Assembly: GCA_027081275.1 (NCBI GenBank)
Contig: JALWKV010000071.1
Coordinates: forward strand, 1 to 63,452
Reading direction: 5' to 3'
DNA length: 63,452 bases
Source: Gammaproteobacteria bacterium
GTDB lineage: Bacteria > Pseudomonadota > Gammaproteobacteria > UWMA-0217
Shown here piece by piece: positions 51,690-61,001 of this stretch (positions within the stretch are counted from its first letter, which is position 1; every line of letters begins with the position of its first letter). A program made the translations under genes and the position numbers. The notes under the pieces are model-generated. The model searched no databases and was not told the DNA's origin. It worked only from the letters and a program-made list of their open reading frames with translations.

Positions 51690-52432
51690 CACGCACGCTT
51701 CTTTCCCTGACGATCCTGCTTCTCTTCACGGCCGGCGCAATCGCCGAGGAGTTGCCGGCCACGGTACGCTGGGCCGAGACCAGCACACTGTCGACACCGC
51801 TCGGTGGACGCATCGGCGCCATCCGCGTCGACGTGGGCGACAGGGTGAAGAAGAATGCGCTGCTCGCCGCGCTCGACGCCCGGCCCTTCCAGGCCGAGAT
51901 CCGGCGCGCCGAAGCCGAACTCGCCCGCCTCGAGGGCGCATTGAGAATCGCCGAGCGCGAACGGCGCCATGCTGAGGAGCTCTACGACCGCACCGTGCTG
52001 CCGACCACGGCGCTCGAGGATGCACAGGTCAGGCAGGAGACCGCCGCCGCCGCGGTGGCACGGGCCAGGGCCGAGCTGGAGCTGGCCCGTCTCGACCTGG
52101 AATACAGCCAGCTCCGCGCGCCCTTCGCCGGCATCATCACCGCACGCCATATCCATCCCGGCGAGGTGGTCAGCAATCGCTGCGAGATCACGCCCATGCT
52201 GGAGATCGCCCGCGGCGACGCATTGCTGGCCGTGGCCCGTATTACGCCACAGCAGGCGCACAGACTGCGCCGCGGCGATCGTATCGCCATCGTCGTTGCG
52301 GGCCGCTCGTACGAGGGAAAGGTGGAGCGCATCACGGCGATCGAAGGCAATCCCTCACTGCTGGAACTGCGCGTCGCCTTTGCGGCGGAAGAGGTCAGCG
52401 CCGGCGAGAAGGCGACAATCGGGCTACCTTGA
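51686..52432 (+). CDS. Periplasmic adaptor (membrane fusion) protein
   Basis: The 248-aa protein has a signal peptide (1-20), a lipoyl-like half motif GRIGAIRVDVGDRVKKNALLA, a helical hairpin (about 65-125), the second lipoyl half LRAPFAGIITARHIHPGEVV and a beta-barrel domain. It is short compared with RND adaptors (about 350-400 aa), lacking a membrane-proximal domain. It ends inside the convergent GT2 gene (38-bp overlap). The absent pump is probably elsewhere, or the pair serves another system. Confidence 0.87.
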   Translation: MTRTLLSLTILLLFTAGAIAEELPATVRWAETSTLSTPLGGRIGAIRVDVGDRVKKNALLAALDARPFQAEIRRAEAELARLEGALRIAERERRHAEELYDRTVLPTTALEDAQVRQETAAAAVARARAELELARLDLEYSQLRAPFAGIITARHIHPGEVVSNRCEITPMLEIARGDALLAVARITPQQAHRLRRGDRIAIVVAGRSYEGKVERITAIEGNPSLLELRVAFAAEEVSAGEKATIGLP

Positions 52433-53429
52433 ACATTGGCCGTTCGGCCCCGTCGGCCAGCCGAAAACCCTTGACGAACACGCTGTTGGCAAAGAAGTCA
52501 CGAAGGTAGTACGGCGGATCCAGATCCGGCTTGTTCTGAATACGGCGGCGCAGGCGCCACAGAACGAATCCGACCATATGTGCGGTATCCGCCAGCAGCG
52601 TTCTGAACGGGCCATAATTCTTGAGAAAGAAGCGGCGGCGGGATTCGAACCAGTAACGGGCGCGGCGCGGCTTGGCCACTTCGTGCATCGTCAGGCCGGT
52701 GGCCGCCCCCTCCAGATGCAGGATCCGGCTCGCCGGCACATACCACAGCTCCCAGCCTGCACGCGCCGCCGCCAGACAGAAATCGGTCTCCTCGAAATAG
52801 AGGAAGTAACCCTCATCCATCAGGCCGACATCATCGAAGACCTCGCGCCGGATCATCAGCGACGAACCGGACAGCCAGACTGCCTTGAGCGGCTCGTCAC
52901 CGGTGGGGATGACAAGCAACGATGGCGCCAGCAACCGTTCCAGCATCCCGAGCTGAAACTGGCCGAGAAACTCGTTGAGCGGCGTGAAATGGCGGTAGGC
53001 GGCAGTCTTGCTCTGCCCGTCGACACCGAACGATCGCCCCGTGGCCAGGCCGACGCGGGGATGCGCCTGCATGAAGCGCACAAGCTCGATCCCGGCGCCG
53101 GGCTCGGCTTCGGCATCGGGGTTGAGCAGCCAGATGAAATCGGGCTGCTTCTCGCGAGATCGCGCAAGCGCGGCGCGGATGGCCATATTGTTGCCATAGG
53201 CAAAGCCGCCATTGCGCTCAGCGGCGATCACTTCGACCCAGTCGGACCAGCCACCCTGCTCGACGGCCGCTCGGATCATCATCACCGAATCGTCGCCGGA
53301 ATCGTTGTCGACGACGCACATGGTCAGCCCCGGCGTGTTCAGCTCACGCTCGCGGGCGACCGATTCGATGCACTTGATGGTCAGTTCAGGAGTCTTGTAG
53401 TTGACCGTGACGGTCAGTATTCGTTCCAT
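52395..53429 (-). CDS. Glycosyltransferase family 2 (rhamnosyltransferase-like)
   Basis: The 344-aa GT-A enzyme has TVNYKTPELTIKCIESV, VVDNDSGDDS, ERNGGFAYGNNMAI, the DxD-like LLNPDAE, and the WLSGSSLMIRREVFDDVGLMDEGYFLYFEETDFC acceptor segment found in RfbF/WbbL-type rhamnosyltransferases. It is predicted to add a sugar to O-antigen or another surface glycan at the inner membrane. It stands alone, not in a glycan cluster. Confidence 0.9.
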   Translation of the reverse strand: MERILTVTVNYKTPELTIKCIESVARERELNTPGLTMCVVDNDSGDDSVMMIRAAVEQGGWSDWVEVIAAERNGGFAYGNNMAIRAALARSREKQPDFIWLLNPDAEAEPGAGIELVRFMQAHPRVGLATGRSFGVDGQSKTAAYRHFTPLNEFLGQFQLGMLERLLAPSLLVIPTGDEPLKAVWLSGSSLMIRREVFDDVGLMDEGYFLYFEETDFCLAAARAGWELWYVPASRILHLEGAATGLTMHEVAKPRRARYWFESRRRFFLKNYGPFRTLLADTAHMVGFVLWRLRRRIQNKPDLDPPYYLRDFFANSVFVKGFRLADGAERPMFKVARLSPSRRR

Positions 53430-53559
53430 GCGATCTATCGAAGATTGGCCAGGACAGCCCCATCATATGCGGATTTGGACCCGTGCGCCTGTGGCGACAT
53501 CTATTCGCCCAGGCGCCACACAATTCGAGCGCAATAACTGTGACCGGATAAACATTGTT

Positions 53560-53604
53560 TGCAACCACTCAGCGCGGCAGCGGGCTGGGGCGCTGGGTAG
53601 TTAC
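53560..53604. repeat. Short hairpin element with GTAACTACTCAG-type ends
   Basis: CAACCACTCAGCGC at the left and GCGCTGGGTAGTTAC at the right form an imperfect 12-bp inverted repeat. The interior, on the minus strand, matches GCGCCCCAGCCCGCTGCCGCGC found at 63334 and 62308. It lies 7 bp beyond the stop codon of the minus-strand gene at 53612. The GTAACTAC(T/C)CAG end is shared with the MITE copies. Confidence 0.7.
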
Positions 53605-53611
53605 ACATTTT

Positions 53612-54052
53612 TCAGACAGGATTGCCCCGGCACTGTTTCAACTCATCGACCAGCCAGGCGCCGGTGGTTTCGGCATCGGCCCAGCCAGTATAGAGATAGC
53701 CGCAGTAGAAAAAGGCGGGAATCGCGACATGGGTCTCGCCGATGGCCTCGGCCATGTTGTACATCGCGATGAGGTTGCGGCGGCTGTCGTTGATCTCGCG
53801 CATATGGACCTTGATCCACGGGTTTTCCCGCGCCATCTGCTTGATGAAGGGCATGGCCTCGTGGCAGTGGGGACAGGTCTTGCCCCAGTACATGTAGAGG
53901 TGGACGATCACCCGACCGTAGCGATCCTTCGACGTCCAGACGATATCCATCGAACTGGCGCTACTGGTATCGACGACCCGGATCTTGCTGATGGCCGATT
54001 GGGGCATCAACACGATAAACAACGCAACGAGCAAACTTCCGAACAATTTCAT
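53612..54052 (-). CDS. Secreted thioredoxin-fold protein with CPHC motif
   Basis: The 146-aa protein has a signal peptide (1-22) and a compact thioredoxin fold with active site CPHC (Cys60, Cys63) in HLYMYWGKTCPHCHEAMPF and a cis-Pro region AIPAFFYCGY with a further Cys. The CPHC dipeptide is that of DsbA oxidases, but the helical insert is missing, so it could be an oxidase, reductase or chaperone. It is a single gene with its own upstream region; a short hairpin repeat follows it. Confidence 0.83.
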   Translation of the reverse strand: MKLFGSLLVALFIVLMPQSAISKIRVVDTSSASSMDIVWTSKDRYGRVIVHLYMYWGKTCPHCHEAMPFIKQMARENPWIKVHMREINDSRRNLIAMYNMAEAIGETHVAIPAFFYCGYLYTGWADAETTGAWLVDELKQCRGNPV

Positions 54053-54403
54053 GACTCTCTACTCACAATCCGTGGCGCATGCACCGGAAGATGAGCTTCT
54101 TCCCGCGACATGGCCTGTGACTGGCCAAGCTGAAAACACCGCTTTTCAACCAATTACATCAAGTATATAACATACAACTTTAATTGCCAGCCGATGAATG
54201 ACGGATTAACAGCCTTTTCGTGTCCGCTCCAGGAAAGTATCAAGCAAGGCGAAAGCCGGCGAAAAAGCGCGGATTGGGCGCAACAAACGGGCTTCTCAAG
54301 CCATCTTTTTGGCGCCGCAGCACACCGGTGAGCAGTCATTCGACAGCCTATTACCAAATGGTAATCTTTTAGCCTTGGCCGTAATCTGCTTCAAATCGGG
54401 CCG
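54053..54403. other. Non-coding region upstream of the CPHC protein
   Basis: 351 bp without a supported gene. A/T-rich stretch near 54150-54190 (ATCAAGTATATAACATACAAC) is the likeliest promoter area for the minus-strand CPHC gene, but the boxes are poor. ATTACC-AAAT-GGTAAT (54350-54365) is a short inverted repeat 39 bp beyond the stop codon of the DUF255 gene and could be a protein site or weak terminator. Confidence 0.4.
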
Positions 54404-56500
54404 TCAGGTGAAAGGGTGTCCGGTCTTCTGGTCTGCAGCAGCGATGCCTCCCACTTGCCCCAGCGCCTCGCTGAAGGCCGCAACATCGGTCAGCGGTTGC
54501 TCGCACTGTAGGCCCTCGCAGACATAGGCGACAGGGCCTTCATCACGCCTCTCCTTAATCGATATGGCCGGCGGCAGCGGCTCCGCGCCATCCGCTATCA
54601 CGAAGCCGAGCAGGGACGGGTCGGTGCTCGCCCGCAGCAGGTCGGCCCACTCCTCCAGTGCCTCTCCATCTCCCCGGACGACGACGATGCGCGGTGGCGC
54701 CAACTGCTCCTCCAGCGCCGTCAGCATGCCGCAGTGCGCGATCGGCGCGCGGGCGATGAAGCCCGACGCGGCCGCGAGACAACGCTCGGCGGCTTCCAGG
54801 TAGCGCCGCTTGCCGAGCAGATAGCCGAGCCGATTGAGCGCCCGCGCCGCAACCGCATTGCCCGCCGGCAGCGCCTCGTCACCGAAGGGCCGCGGCCGCA
54901 CCAACAGCTTTTCATGGTCGTCTGCGGTGAAGAAGAAGCCCCCTTCGGCATCCTCGAAATGGGTCAGCAGCAGCTCCGCCAGCGTTTCGGCAAAGGTCAG
55001 CAGCTCTGCGCTCCAGCGCTCCTGCAATATCTCCAGCACCGCATCGAGCAGAAAGGCGTGGTCATCGAGATAGGCGGCGAGGTGGGCACGGCCATCTTTC
55101 GTCGTGGCCAGCAGGCGGCCATCACACCACAGTTCGCGCCGGACGAACTCCAGCGCCCGCGCCGCCGAATCGATGAAGTCCGCCCGATCGAGCAGGCGAC
55201 CGGCGATGACCATGCCGCGAATCATCAGCGCATTGAGCGCGGTCAGCATCTTCTCGTCCCGGCCGGGCCTTTCCCGCCGCTCGCGCGCGGCCAGCAGCTT
55301 GCGGCGGGCGTTGTCGACGATCCGCCTGATGTCGTTCTCGGGGCGGGAAAAACGCTTCTCCAGCGCCTCGTACTCCATGTAGACATGGGGCAGCCAGCGC
55401 CCCTCGAAGTTGGGCGGGTGATCGAGACCGAAACGGTGCGCAAAGAAGAGGTACTCCTCTTCATCGAGCAGCGACCGCACCTCATCCGGCGTCCAGAGGT
55501 AGAAGCGTCCCTCCTCCCCCTCGCTGTCGGCATCGAGCGATGTGTAGTAGCCCCCTTGCGGCGACTGCATCTCGCGCATGACCCACTGCGCGGTTTCGGT
55601 GGCGATGCGGCGGAACAGGCTGCTGCCGGTGGCGACGCCGGCGCGCGCATAGATCGGCAGCAGCTGGGCATTGTCGTAGAGCATCTTCTCAAAGTGGGGG
55701 ATCATCCAGTGCTCGTCCACGGAATAGCGACAGAAGCCGCCGCCGACCTGATCGTAAATTCCGCCCAGCGCCATCCGCTTGAGGGTGTAAGCCAGCATCT
55801 CCAGCGCGCGCAGGTCGGGCTGCTTCCCCCGGCGGGAACGCAGCCAGCGGCGCAACAGGAACTCCAGCGTAGCGGGGTGGGGAAACTTCGGCGCCTGACC
55901 GAATCCGCCGTTGTTGACGTCATAGCGCTCCGACAGCGCGTCGCGAGCCGATTCCAGCGCCTTCGGCCCCAGCGCCACCGTCGGCTGGCGCTGGCCGAAG
56001 GCGGCATCGAGCGCCTGCTTCAGCGACGCACCCTGCCGGCGCACCTCGCCCTGGCGCTCGCGGTAGAGCTCGGCGACGCCAACCAGCAGGTCGCGAAAGC
56101 CCGGCAGGCCATGGCGCGGCTCCGGCGGGAAGTAGGTGCCAGCGTAGAAGGGGACGAGGTCATCGGGCGTCAGGAACACTGTCAGCGGCCAGCCGCCGTT
56201 GCGCTGCGTCAGCAGATAGTGGGCCGTCTGGTAGATGCGGTCGAGATCGGGCCGCTCCTCGCGATCGACCTTGATATTGACGAAATGCCGGTTCATCAGC
56301 GCCGCCGTGGCCTCGTCCTCGAACGACTCGTGCGCCATGACATGACACCAGTGGCAGGCCGAGTAGCCGATCGAGAGCAGGATCGGCCTGTCCTGCTCGC
56401 GCGCCAGCGCCAGCGCCGGTTCGCCCCAGGGATACCACTCGACGGGATTGTCGGCGTGTTGCAGGAGGTAGGTGGAGGTTTCATTGGCAAGGTGGTTCAT
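54404..56500 (-). CDS. DUF255/YyaL-like thioredoxin-domain protein
   Basis: The 698-aa protein is conserved from bacteria to animals (SPATA20 group). The N-terminal thioredoxin-like domain starts [28 protein letters not shown] and carries CHWC in [17 protein letters not shown]. It is followed by a long alpha/alpha-barrel region resembling N-acylglucosamine 2-epimerase or glycosidase toroids ([29 protein letters not shown]). There is no signal peptide, so it is cytosolic. The function is unproven. Confidence 0.93.
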   Translation of the reverse strand: MNHLANETSTYLLQHADNPVEWYPWGEPALALAREQDRPILLSIGYSACHWCHVMAHESFEDEATAALMNRHFVNIKVDREERPDLDRIYQTAHYLLTQRNGGWPLTVFLTPDDLVPFYAGTYFPPEPRHGLPGFRDLLVGVAELYRERQGEVRRQGASLKQALDAAFGQRQPTVALGPKALESARDALSERYDVNNGGFGQAPKFPHPATLEFLLRRWLRSRRGKQPDLRALEMLAYTLKRMALGGIYDQVGGGFCRYSVDEHWMIPHFEKMLYDNAQLLPIYARAGVATGSSLFRRIATETAQWVMREMQSPQGGYYTSLDADSEGEEGRFYLWTPDEVRSLLDEEEYLFFAHRFGLDHPPNFEGRWLPHVYMEYEALEKRFSRPENDIRRIVDNARRKLLAARERRERPGRDEKMLTALNALMIRGMVIAGRLLDRADFIDSAARALEFVRRELWCDGRLLATTKDGRAHLAAYLDDHAFLLDAVLEILQERWSAELLTFAETLAELLLTHFEDAEGGFFFTADDHEKLLVRPRPFGDEALPAGNAVAARALNRLGYLLGKRRYLEAAERCLAAASGFIARAPIAHCGMLTALEEQLAPPRIVVVRGDGEALEEWADLLRASTDPSLLGFVIADGAEPLPPAISIKERRDEGPVAYVCEGLQCEQPLTDVAAFSEALGQVGGIAAADQKTGHPFT

Positions 56501-56883
56501 GGGATCTCCAGCCGTCGCGGGGCCGTAACGGGAACGGGCATTGTTGATGTATGTCGTGGCCAGCGCCAGCCACGGCGATAGAATCGATATCGAACCGGAA
56601 AGTCGACAGAATAGCTATGACAAGCCAATATGCGGGCAGCTGGCTCTACACGGTGAGTCGCCCCGACAGACGACATTCGCCGATGCCCAGCCATCACCCT
56701 AAGGGAACTCTGATCGATGGATCCCTGAATTGTCAAAGGTCGGGACACGAGAAATGCGATTTTCGTTTTTCTCACAGGAGGGTCTGCTTTGATCAGACCC
56801 TCGCCGGTTCACACATTCATCGGATCAATCCTGATACGCTCATGGGAATCCGTCTTACAGATCCATAGAGGCAGGGAAACGAC
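56501..56883. other. Non-coding region with one strong hairpin
   Basis: 383 bp between divergent genes. The only clear structure is AGGGTCTG-CTTTGAT-CAGACCCT (56779-56801), an 8-bp perfect stem without a T-tract on either strand, so it is not an ordinary terminator. Promoters for both flanking genes should be here, but no confident boxes were seen. A GAGGCAGGG ribosome site precedes the plus-strand lipoprotein gene. Confidence 0.5.
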
Positions 56884-57282
56884 ATGAACAAGACAAGATC
56901 AGGTTACGGCGCCGCTCTGCTCGCCGCCACGTTATGGGCTGGTGGCTGCTCCACCTCGATCGACACCGATATCCAGGGACAGTGGCAGGGTACGGACTCG
57001 GCCGGCCACCGCATCACGCTTCAGTTCAGCAACGAGGATGTCGCGTTGAGCCAGGATGATCGCACGCTGGTCGGCACCTGGACGCTCGACACCGACAAGG
57101 AGCCGGCGCAGCTGACGCTGAAGATGCACACGCCCTCGGGTCACATCCAGACAGTACCGATGATCGCGGAAATGCCGTCGGCCAACAGGCTGCGGCTGCG
57201 TGTCGGCACCGGCCTGAAGTCTCGGCCCATCGCGTTCGAGGAAGGCGCGCCGAACCAGATTCTGCTCAAGCGCGCGCGGTAG
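56884..57282 (+). CDS. Small lipoprotein of unknown function
   Basis: This 132-aa protein has a lipoprotein signal (lipobox AGGC, Cys22) and a single small beta-barrel-like domain: DIQGQWQGTDSAGHRITLQFSN, LVGTWTLDTDKEPAQLTLKM, RPIAFEEGAPNQILLKR. The alternating pattern suggests a lipocalin-like or calycin fold. No family is recognised. The gene is convergent with the acyl-CoA synthetase gene, 16 bp away. Confidence 0.8.
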   Translation: MNKTRSGYGAALLAATLWAGGCSTSIDTDIQGQWQGTDSAGHRITLQFSNEDVALSQDDRTLVGTWTLDTDKEPAQLTLKMHTPSGHIQTVPMIAEMPSANRLRLRVGTGLKSRPIAFEEGAPNQILLKRAR

Positions 57283-57298
57283 GGGTGCTCACCGGGCA

Positions 57299-59134
57299 TC
57301 AGCACCGGTAGAGAGCTTCTATCTCGTCGCGAAAACGCTCGGCGATCTTCGGCCGCTTCATCTTCAGCGTCGGCGTCAGCAGGCCATCGTCGACGGTCCA
57401 CGGCTCCAGCATCAGGTGGACGCGGCGGATCTGCGCATAGCCGGGAAAGCTGGCGATCTGATTGCCGATACGCTTAAGCACGGCTTTCTCCACCCGCTTC
57501 TCCCGGAGACTGGCCGGATCGTCGGGATCGATGCCCAGCTGTTGCGCCAGCGCCCGCCACTCCTGCGGCTCCAGCACCGCCAGCGCGGTGAGGTAGGAGC
57601 GGCCCTCGCCGATCACCATGACCTGGTCAATCAGGGGGTCCATGGCGATGGCCATTTCCATGTCGGCCGGCGGCACCTTCTCGCCGTTGCCGAGCACGAT
57701 GATCTCCTTGATCCGGCCGGTGATGAAGTAGTGTCCGGTCTCGTTGACGCGCACCTGATCACCGGTGTGGAGCCAACCGTCCGAGTCGATGGTCTCCTCG
57801 GTGGCCTGCTGGTTGTTCCAGTAACCGAGCATGACGCAGCGGCTGCGGGTCTGGAGCTCGTCGTTCTCGCCGATTCTCACCTCGATCCCGGGCAGGGCCT
57901 GGCCGATGCTCTCGGGAATGTTGTCGTCGGGCCGGTTGACGCAGATGACGGGGCTGGTCTCGGTCATGCCGTAGCCCTGCACCATCGGCAGGCCCAGGCC
58001 GATGAACAGTCTGGCGATCTCGGGCGGCAGCGCCGCGCCGCCGCAGATGGCGTAGCGCAGACGCCCGCCGAGACGCTCCAGAATCTTGTCCGCCACCAGC
58101 CGCTTGTAGAGCGGCCACAGCAGGATCGAGCGGTGGAACCTACCGCGACCCTGCTTGTATTCGAACCGCTTCCAGCCCACCTCCACCGCCTTGTGGAAAA
58201 TCTTCTGCCTGAACGCCGAATCCTTGCGCAACTTGCTCATGATGCGGGCATAGACGCGCTCGTAGATGCGCGGCACGGAGACAAGCGTCGTCGGCTTCTG
58301 GGTGACGAGATCGTCGCCCAGCTGGTTGACGCCGCGTGAATAGACCACCTCGGCACCGACCATCATCGGAAAGTAGAGCCCCGCCATACGCTCCAGCATG
58401 TGCGACAGCGGCAGGAACGAAAGAAACCGGTCTTCCGGCGTGAGGTGGCCACAGTGGGCCGCGCCCCATGCGTTGAAGAGGATGTTGTCATGGCTGAGCA
58501 TGACGCCCTTCGGCTTGCCGGTGGTGCCGGAGGTGTAGACAATCGTCGCCAGCTCCAGCGGATCGCTCTCCTCCGACAGCACCGGGCCTTCGAGGCCGAA
58601 CAGCCATTCGGACAGGCTCTGCAGGTGCTCGTCGTCGGGACGGTCGTCCTTTTCAATGGTGTTGACGCTGACGATACGCTGCAGGTTTCCGAGCCGCGAC
58701 GACACCTGCTGCAACCGCTTCCACTGCTTCTTGCCTTCCACCAGCAGCAGTTTCACGCCGGCATCTTCCATGATGTAGGCGGCGTTTTCGGGGCGGTCAT
58801 CGGTGTACAGCGGCACGACCACCAGCCCCAGGCCGAGCGCGGCGACATCGAAGACGACCCACTCGCGGCAGTTCTTCAGCATGATGGCGACTCGGTCCCC
58901 CTGCTGGAGCCCCTCCTTCTTCAACGCCGCCTGCCAGCGCCCCACTTCGATCGCCATCTCCTCCCAGGTGGTGGCGTGCCAGCACTTGCCGGCGACATCG
59001 AAATGGCGATAGGCCACTTTCTCCGGCGTCGCGGCGACGCGCGCGCGAAAGAGACCCGGCAGGGTGCGGACATCGTCGGGGCGCAAGGTGCTGCTCGGCA
59101 CCGGATATTCGATCGGTCGGTCTGTCTTTCTCAT
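57299..59134 (-). CDS. AMP-dependent synthetase, long-chain acyl-CoA ligase type
   Basis: The 611-aa adenylating enzyme has the P-loop ATIVYTSGTTGKPKGVMLSH (motif A3), GYGMTETSPV (A5), GWLHTGDQ (A7) and the KEIIVLGNGEKVPP region (A8/A10). The overall form is that of FAA1/FadD15-type long-chain fatty acid CoA ligases. It would activate fatty acids for degradation or lipid synthesis. The ATG at 59134 follows the ScsD-type gene by 5 bp, so both are likely co-transcribed. Confidence 0.92.
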   Translation of the reverse strand: MRKTDRPIEYPVPSSTLRPDDVRTLPGLFRARVAATPEKVAYRHFDVAGKCWHATTWEEMAIEVGRWQAALKKEGLQQGDRVAIMLKNCREWVVFDVAALGLGLVVVPLYTDDRPENAAYIMEDAGVKLLLVEGKKQWKRLQQVSSRLGNLQRIVSVNTIEKDDRPDDEHLQSLSEWLFGLEGPVLSEESDPLELATIVYTSGTTGKPKGVMLSHDNILFNAWGAAHCGHLTPEDRFLSFLPLSHMLERMAGLYFPMMVGAEVVYSRGVNQLGDDLVTQKPTTLVSVPRIYERVYARIMSKLRKDSAFRQKIFHKAVEVGWKRFEYKQGRGRFHRSILLWPLYKRLVADKILERLGGRLRYAICGGAALPPEIARLFIGLGLPMVQGYGMTETSPVICVNRPDDNIPESIGQALPGIEVRIGENDELQTRSRCVMLGYWNNQQATEETIDSDGWLHTGDQVRVNETGHYFITGRIKEIIVLGNGEKVPPADMEMAIAMDPLIDQVMVIGEGRSYLTALAVLEPQEWRALAQQLGIDPDDPASLREKRVEKAVLKRIGNQIASFPGYAQIRRVHLMLEPWTVDDGLLTPTLKMKRPKIAERFRDEIEALYRC

Positions 59135-59139
59135 TGACT

Positions 59140-59661
59140 TCAATCCAGAAGAGAGGCAAGCCAGAGGCGCAGCCGCAACCCCCAACTCGTGGTGTAGCCG
59201 GTTTCACGGAAACGGATGTTGCCGGCACCATCGATGACAAACGAGGCGGGAACGGCCTTGACGCCGAAGCGCGTCGCGATCGAGCCGGTCTGGTCGACCA
59301 CCGTCGGCCAGTCGAGTCCATGCGCTCGCAGATAGTCCTCGACCGCCAGGCGATCGCCGGACTGCATCGCCACCGTCACCACCGGCCAATGCCCGGCAAC
59401 AGCGCTGATGGCGCCCTGCTCCGCCTCGCAGATGGCGCACCACTCGGCCCAGAAATGGAGCAGCCAGGTCTTGCCGCGATAGTCGTGGGTGGAAAAAGCA
59501 TCGCCACTGACCAGATGCGTGGTCAGCTCGGGAACAGGCCCCGAGACCATGTCGCGCTGCATCCAGGCGCGCAGGCCGAGGTAGAGCAGCAGCAGGACCA
59601 GCGCCTGGATCGACAGTACAAGCCAGCGCCGACGAGCGCTGCCGGGTCGGCGTAACAGCAT
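59140..59661 (-). CDS. Membrane-anchored ScsD/TlpA-like thiol oxidoreductase
   Basis: The 173-aa protein has an N-terminal transmembrane helix (about 12-30) and a periplasmic thioredoxin domain with active site CAIC (Cys75, Cys78) in [15 protein letters not shown] and cis-Pro in [11 protein letters not shown]. This is the pattern of ScsD/TlpA-type disulfide proteins. The ATG at 59661 has GGGGA 5 nt upstream. It is divergent from nadA. Confidence 0.9.
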   Translation of the reverse strand: MLLRRPGSARRRWLVLSIQALVLLLLYLGLRAWMQRDMVSGPVPELTTHLVSGDAFSTHDYRGKTWLLHFWAEWCAICEAEQGAISAVAGHWPVVTVAMQSGDRLAVEDYLRAHGLDWPTVVDQTGSIATRFGVKAVPASFVIDGAGNIRFRETGYTTSWGLRLRLWLASLLD

Positions 59662-59808
59662 GGCGTTCCCCGTGTTGGAATCAGAGCAGAGTCTAGCATC
59701 GAAGGGGCTTGGCGGCATGCGGCCCCTGCCCGGGAAGCCCCCCTCTCGCTTGAATTTCGTCTGCGCCGCAGTCATAGTGAAAACCGGTTTCCACTGGATT
59801 TCCGCCCG

Positions 59809-60876
59809 ATGTCTGCAGAACTCAAGATCGCGCCTGTCTCCATCCCGCTGGGAGAGATCCCGACCACCGCCTCGATCACCGCATCGACCCCCGAGCACAG
59901 CGCCAGTGAAAAGCGGGCCATCATCGCCGAGATCAAAGCCGAGCTGAAACGGCAGGACGCGGTGCTGGTGGCGCACTACTACACCAACCCGGATATCCAG
60001 CGCGTCGCCGAGGAGACCGGCGGTTACATCTCCGACTCCCTCGACATGGCCCGCTTCGGCAACGAGCACCCGGCCACGACACTGGTCGTCGCCGGCGTCC
60101 GCTTCATGGGCGAGACCGCCAAGATTCTCAACCCCGAAAAACGGGTGCTGATGCCCGAGCTGAAGGCGGAATGCTCGCTCGATCTGGGGTGTCCGGCGGA
60201 AGAGTTCTCAGCGTTCTGCGACGCCAACCCCGACCGCACGATCGTTGTCTACGCCAACACCAGCGCCGAGGTGAAGGCGCGCGCCGACTATGTCGCCACC
60301 TCCAGCATCGCGGTCAAGCTGGTCGACCACCTCGCCGGCGAGGGACACAAGATCCTCTGGGCGCCCGACAAGCATCTCGGCAGCTATATCCAGAAAGTGA
60401 CCGACGCCGACATGCTGCTATGGAACGGCTCCTGCATCGTCCATGACGAGTTCAAGTCGCGCGCGCTCGGCAACCTGCTCCAGCAATACCCTGACGCCGC
60501 GGTGCTCGTGCATCCGGAGTCGCCCGACGCCATGCTGGCGCTGGCAACTGTGATCGGTTCCACAACTCAGCTCATCAAGGCCGCACAAACCCTCCCCAAC
60601 AAGCATCTCATCGTTGCCACCGACAACGGCATCTTCTATAAGATGCAAAAGGCAGCTCCCGACAAGATCCTGATCGAGGCGCCAACGGGCGGCGCCGGCG
60701 CCACTTGCCGCAGCTGCGCGCACTGCCCGTGGATGGCCATGAACAGCCTCGACAATCTGCTCTCGACACTGAAAAAGGGCAATAACGAAATCCATGTCGA
60801 CGAGGCGGTTCGCGTCAAGGCATTGAAATCGACCCAGCGCATGCTCGATTTCGCCAGGACACTCGAACAGGAGTAA
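59809..60876 (+). CDS. nadA: Quinolinate synthase A
   Basis: The 355-aa [4Fe-4S] enzyme condenses iminoaspartate with dihydroxyacetone phosphate to quinolinate in NAD synthesis. Motifs are [49 protein letters not shown] and the cluster/terminal segment [13 protein letters not shown]. nadB and nadC are not in the window. An unknown coiled-coil gene follows after 125 bp. Confidence 0.97.
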   Translation: MSAELKIAPVSIPLGEIPTTASITASTPEHSASEKRAIIAEIKAELKRQDAVLVAHYYTNPDIQRVAEETGGYISDSLDMARFGNEHPATTLVVAGVRFMGETAKILNPEKRVLMPELKAECSLDLGCPAEEFSAFCDANPDRTIVVYANTSAEVKARADYVATSSIAVKLVDHLAGEGHKILWAPDKHLGSYIQKVTDADMLLWNGSCIVHDEFKSRALGNLLQQYPDAAVLVHPESPDAMLALATVIGSTTQLIKAAQTLPNKHLIVATDNGIFYKMQKAAPDKILIEAPTGGAGATCRSCAHCPWMAMNSLDNLLSTLKKGNNEIHVDEAVRVKALKSTQRMLDFARTLEQE

Positions 60877-61001
60877 CGGGCTATAACAGCACTCTACGGA
60901 AAGAGTGGGGGAGGTCGGCGAACCAGTGCCATCGGTTCACCGGAAATCACCCGGCAACGCGGCCTGTCGCGGGCCGGGACAAACAGCAACGGATTGAAGC
61001 A

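Noticed and set aside
56779-56801. Hairpin AGGGTCTG-N7-CAGACCCT as a terminator
   Set aside because: It is a perfect stem, but neither side is followed by T residues and it lies between divergent genes, so it is listed only as a structure of unknown role.
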